Shown: positions 15,180 through 17,543 of the stretch, piece after piece
How the letters are laid out: each line of letters starts with the position of its first letter
Position numbering within the stretch: the stretch's first letter is position 1
Source of the DNA: Nitratiruptor sp.
GTDB taxonomy: Bacteria; Campylobacterota; Campylobacteria; Campylobacterales; Nitratiruptoraceae
NCBI GenBank assembly: GCA_015494595.1
Contig: WGAX01000079.1
Location: 1 to 17,543 of the forward strand
Direction of reading: 5' to 3'
Length of the DNA: 17,543 bases
Program-made: the position numbers and the translations under genes
The notes under the pieces: generated by a model
What the model saw: only the letters and a program-made list of their open reading frames with translations
What the model was told of the DNA's origin: nothing
The model's database searches: none

Positions 15180-15569
15180 CTATATAATTTTTGCAGCTTT
15201 TTCTATTCTAGCTTCTACAGTGGCTAATGCAGCCTTATTTTCACTAGCCTTTTCAACCAGCTCTTTTGCCTCTGCAATTTTTTGGGCAATCTCGCTCTCT
15301 GTAGCCCCTGCCAACGGGATTGCCCCCTCTACTAACGCTACTGCTTTGTTCTCATCCACTTTTACATGCCCCCAATTAATAACTATTGACTCTTTCTTGC
15401 CATCAGGTAGCTCTATCTCAATGATACCAGGTTTTAGCAAAGAGAGAAGAGCAGCATGTTTAGGCAATACGCCAAACTCTCCCTCTTCCCCCGGAAATGT
15501 TACGCTTTTTACATCTTTATCAAATATCAATCCTTCAGGCGTAACAATCTCTAATCTTAATGTATCCAT
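15180..15569 (-). CDS. atpC: ATP synthase F1 epsilon subunit
   Basis: This 129-aa epsilon subunit belongs to the F1 central stalk and modulates ATP hydrolysis. The N-terminal beta-sandwich (about 1-85) carries LRLEIVTPEG, VTFPGEEGEFGVLPKHAALLS and WGHVKVDENKAVALVEGA. The C-terminal helical pair (about 88-129) is ESEIAQKIAEAKELVEK and onwards. The ATG at 15569 has AAAGGATG upstream in the 23-nt gap after atpD. tolQ follows after 3 nt. Confidence 0.97.
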   Translation of the reverse strand: MDTLRLEIVTPEGLIFDKDVKSVTFPGEEGEFGVLPKHAALLSLLKPGIIEIELPDGKKESIVINWGHVKVDENKAVALVEGAIPLAGATESEIAQKIAEAKELVEKASENKAALATVEARIEKAAKII

Positions 15570-15592
15570 TTACATCCTTTGCGCAAAACCTC

Positions 15593-17002
15593 TTACGATT
15601 TTGCTTTAAGTTTTTCAGCTTTCTCTAGTGCCTCTTCAATATTTCCTACCATATAAAATGCAGCTTCTGGAAGGTCATCATATTTACCCTCCAAAAGCCC
15701 TTTAAATCCTTCAATTGTCTCTTGGAGTGTTACATAGCGTCCAGGGCTTCCAGTAAACACCTCTGCCACAAAGAATGGTTGAGATAGAAATCTTTCAATT
15801 TTTCTTGCTCTCTCAACTGTAAGCTTATCCTCTTCAGAGAGCTCATCCATACCCAAAATCGCAATAATATCTTGCAAATCTTTATACTTTTGCAATACCG
15901 CTTGCACACCACGCGCTACATTATAGTGCTCTTCTCCTACAATATTTGGATCGAGCATTCTTGAAGTTGAATCAAGCGGATCCACTGCTGGATAGATCCC
16001 TTTTTCTGCAATACGCCTGTTAAGAACGGTTGTTGCATCCAAGTGCGCAAATACTGATGCAGGAGCTGGGTCAGTCAAGTCGTCCGCTGGCACATATACT
16101 GCCTGAATTGATGTGATTGAGCCCTTTTTAGTAGAGGTGATTCTCTCTTGCAATCTTCCCATCTCGCTAGCAAGCGTTGGCTGATAACCAACAGCTGAAG
16201 GGATACGACCAAGCAAAGCAGACATCTCAGCACCAGCCTGAGCATATCTAAAGATGTTATCGATAAACATCAAAACATCAAGCCCCATCTCATCTCTAAA
16301 ATATTCCGCCATTGTAAGACCAGTGAGTGCGATTCTGTTTCTAGCTCCCGGAGGCTCATTCATCTGACCATAGCACAAAGCAACCTTATCCAAAACATTG
16401 GACTCTTTCATCTCATAGTAAAGGTCATTCCCTTCCCTTGTCCTCTCACCAACGCCTGCAAATACAGAGTATCCAGAGTGCTTAAAGGCAACATTGTGGA
16501 TAAGCTCCATAATAATAACTGTCTTACCAACACCAGCACCACCAAAGAGACCTGTTTTACCACCCTTTTTATAGGGAGCCAAGAGATCTACTACCTTAAT
16601 ACCTGTCTCAAAAATCTCCTCTTTAGTGCTCTGCTCTTCAAAAGCTGGTGCACTTCTATGGATTGACCAATAAGTTTTGGCTTGAAGAGGCTCACCCTCA
16701 TCAATTGTCTCACCAATTACATTGAAAATTCTTCCAAGCACCTCTTCTCCAACAGGCACCTTAATTGGACTACCAGTCGCCTCCACCTCTTGACCTCTTA
16801 CAAGCCCATCAGTCATATCCATAGCAATTGTTCTAACTCTATTGTCTCCCAAGTGCGCTGCAACCTCAAGTACCAATCTCTTCTCTTTACCATCTACTTT
16901 CAGCATCACCTCAAGCGCTTCATTGATTGCTGGTAGATACTCCTCAAAGTCCACATCAACAACGGGACCCATAACTTGAATAATTGTTCCCTTTTTTGAC
17001 AT
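15593..17002 (-). CDS. atpD: ATP synthase F1 beta subunit
   Basis: This 469-aa catalytic beta subunit of F1Fo ATP synthase has the family's normal length. The P-loop GGAGVGKT is at 154-161, and GERTREGND at 185-193 contains the catalytic Glu186. The Walker B strand DVLMFID is at 242-248, and the DELSEED lever motif is near residue 392. The N-terminal beta-barrel starts GTIIQVMGPVVDVDF. It functions at the inner membrane with the other F1 subunits. The ATG at 17002 has AGGAGAAGGG upstream, 14 nt after the atpG stop. No departures from the family were seen. Confidence 0.99.
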   Translation of the reverse strand: MSKKGTIIQVMGPVVDVDFEEYLPAINEALEVMLKVDGKEKRLVLEVAAHLGDNRVRTIAMDMTDGLVRGQEVEATGSPIKVPVGEEVLGRIFNVIGETIDEGEPLQAKTYWSIHRSAPAFEEQSTKEEIFETGIKVVDLLAPYKKGGKTGLFGGAGVGKTVIIMELIHNVAFKHSGYSVFAGVGERTREGNDLYYEMKESNVLDKVALCYGQMNEPPGARNRIALTGLTMAEYFRDEMGLDVLMFIDNIFRYAQAGAEMSALLGRIPSAVGYQPTLASEMGRLQERITSTKKGSITSIQAVYVPADDLTDPAPASVFAHLDATTVLNRRIAEKGIYPAVDPLDSTSRMLDPNIVGEEHYNVARGVQAVLQKYKDLQDIIAILGMDELSEEDKLTVERARKIERFLSQPFFVAEVFTGSPGRYVTLQETIEGFKGLLEGKYDDLPEAAFYMVGNIEEALEKAEKLKAKS

Positions 17003-17016
17003 TACCCTTCTCCTTT

Positions 17017-17543
17017 TTATTTCATTGCTTCCATACCACTGATAATTTCTGTAAGCTCAGTGGTGATAGACTCTTGTCTAGCTTTGTTGTATGAGATCGT
17101 AAGAGATTCCACCATCTCTTTGGCATTTTTTGTCGCTGCATCCATTGCCTGCATCCTTGCGCTATGCTCAGCTGCCAAAGAGTCAATAAGTGCAAAGTAG
17201 ATATTAAACTCAATATATTTATTGATAAGTGATTCTAAAACCTTTTCGCCCTCATCTGGCTCAAGCTCAAGTTGCGAGGTAATCTCTTTTGTCTCAAACC
17301 CTTCTATATCGATTGGCAAGAGATTTACCTGCTTAATCTCTTGGGTAATCATATTTTTATAGCCATTGTGCACCAAAATAACCTTATCAACTTTCTCATC
17401 AAGGTAATCTTGCACGCTGGCTTGAATAAACTGGGCAGCTTTTTTATAGTCTGGCGAAGAGCTTAGTCCCACCACACTCTCTGCCAGCTCATAGCCTTGA
17501 AATTTAAAAAACTCAATTCCCTTTTTACCAATGGCCTTGAGCC
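17017..17543 (-). CDS. atpG: ATP synthase F1 gamma subunit, C-terminal part (cut by right edge)
   Basis: This is the last 174 codons of atpG, entering from the right edge. The reading frame is open through the window end; residues before the GTG at 17475 translate as LKAIGKKGIEFFKFQGYELA, matching the AIGKKGxxFF segment of gamma subunits, so the gene does not start inside the window. The C-terminal signature HSARMQAMDAATKNAKEMV followed by YNKARQESITTELTEIISG is typical of the rotor-shaft helix. atpD follows after 14 nt. Confidence 0.97.
   Translation of the reverse strand, partial: LKAIGKKGIEFFKFQGYELAESVVGLSSSPDYKKAAQFIQASVQDYLDEKVDKVILVHNGYKNMITQEIKQVNLLPIDIEGFETKEITSQLELEPDEGEKVLESLINKYIEFNIYFALIDSLAAEHSARMQAMDAATKNAKEMVESLTISYNKARQESITTELTEIISGMEAMK

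Overview
The window is about 17.5 kb of AT-rich, gene-dense core chromosome. Every gene except one (recO) is on the minus strand. The gene content points to a Campylobacterota (epsilonproteobacterial) genome. The order atpG-atpD-atpC-tolQ-tolR-tolA-tolB-pal-cpoB-slyD-fabD-mtnN-ttcA matches, as I recall it, the arrangement in Campylobacter jejuni and relatives. RecO is of the short (about 200 aa) type found in that group. I cannot name the genus; a vent-type member such as a Nitratiruptor or Nautiliales relative would fit but is a guess.

Transcription of the main block runs right to left. (1) 17543-15180: 3' part of the F1 ATP synthase operon (gamma C-terminus, beta, epsilon). (2) 15176-10629: a Tol-Pal envelope system. 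tolQ begins 3 nt after atpC, tolR abuts tolQ, and tolA overlaps tolR. tolB, pal and cpoB (ybgF) follow, and tolB and pal each have their own candidate promoter. (3) 10563-9061: slyD (metal-binding peptidyl-prolyl isomerase) and fabD (malonyl-CoA:ACP transacylase), each apparently with its own promoter and separated by a short hairpin. (4) 9012-6823: mtnN (MTA/SAH/aminofutalosine nucleosidase), a TtcA-like tRNA thiolase overlapping it by 4 nt, and a very acidic 225-residue protein of unknown function. (5) 6215-6826: recO on the plus strand, convergent with and overlapping the acidic gene by 4 nt, and divergent from gltB. (6) 6067-1: gltB, gltD (glutamate synthase large and small subunits) and the start of an inositol-monophosphatase-family gene cut by the left edge; these three are packed within 1 nt of each other.

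The ATP synthase, Tol-Pal, GOGAT, FabD and MTAN genes are intact and normal by motif. I found no mobile elements, CRISPR arrays, rRNA/tRNA genes or clear horizontally acquired cargo, and nothing that looks like a wholly new system. The points most worth a second look are: a recurring TGCTAYAAT-type extended -10 element upstream of five genes; a TtcA homologue that lacks the second cysteine of each CxxC site; a thrice-repeated ELF-type motif in the TolA linker; and the acidic orphan protein in the mtnN-ttcA operon.
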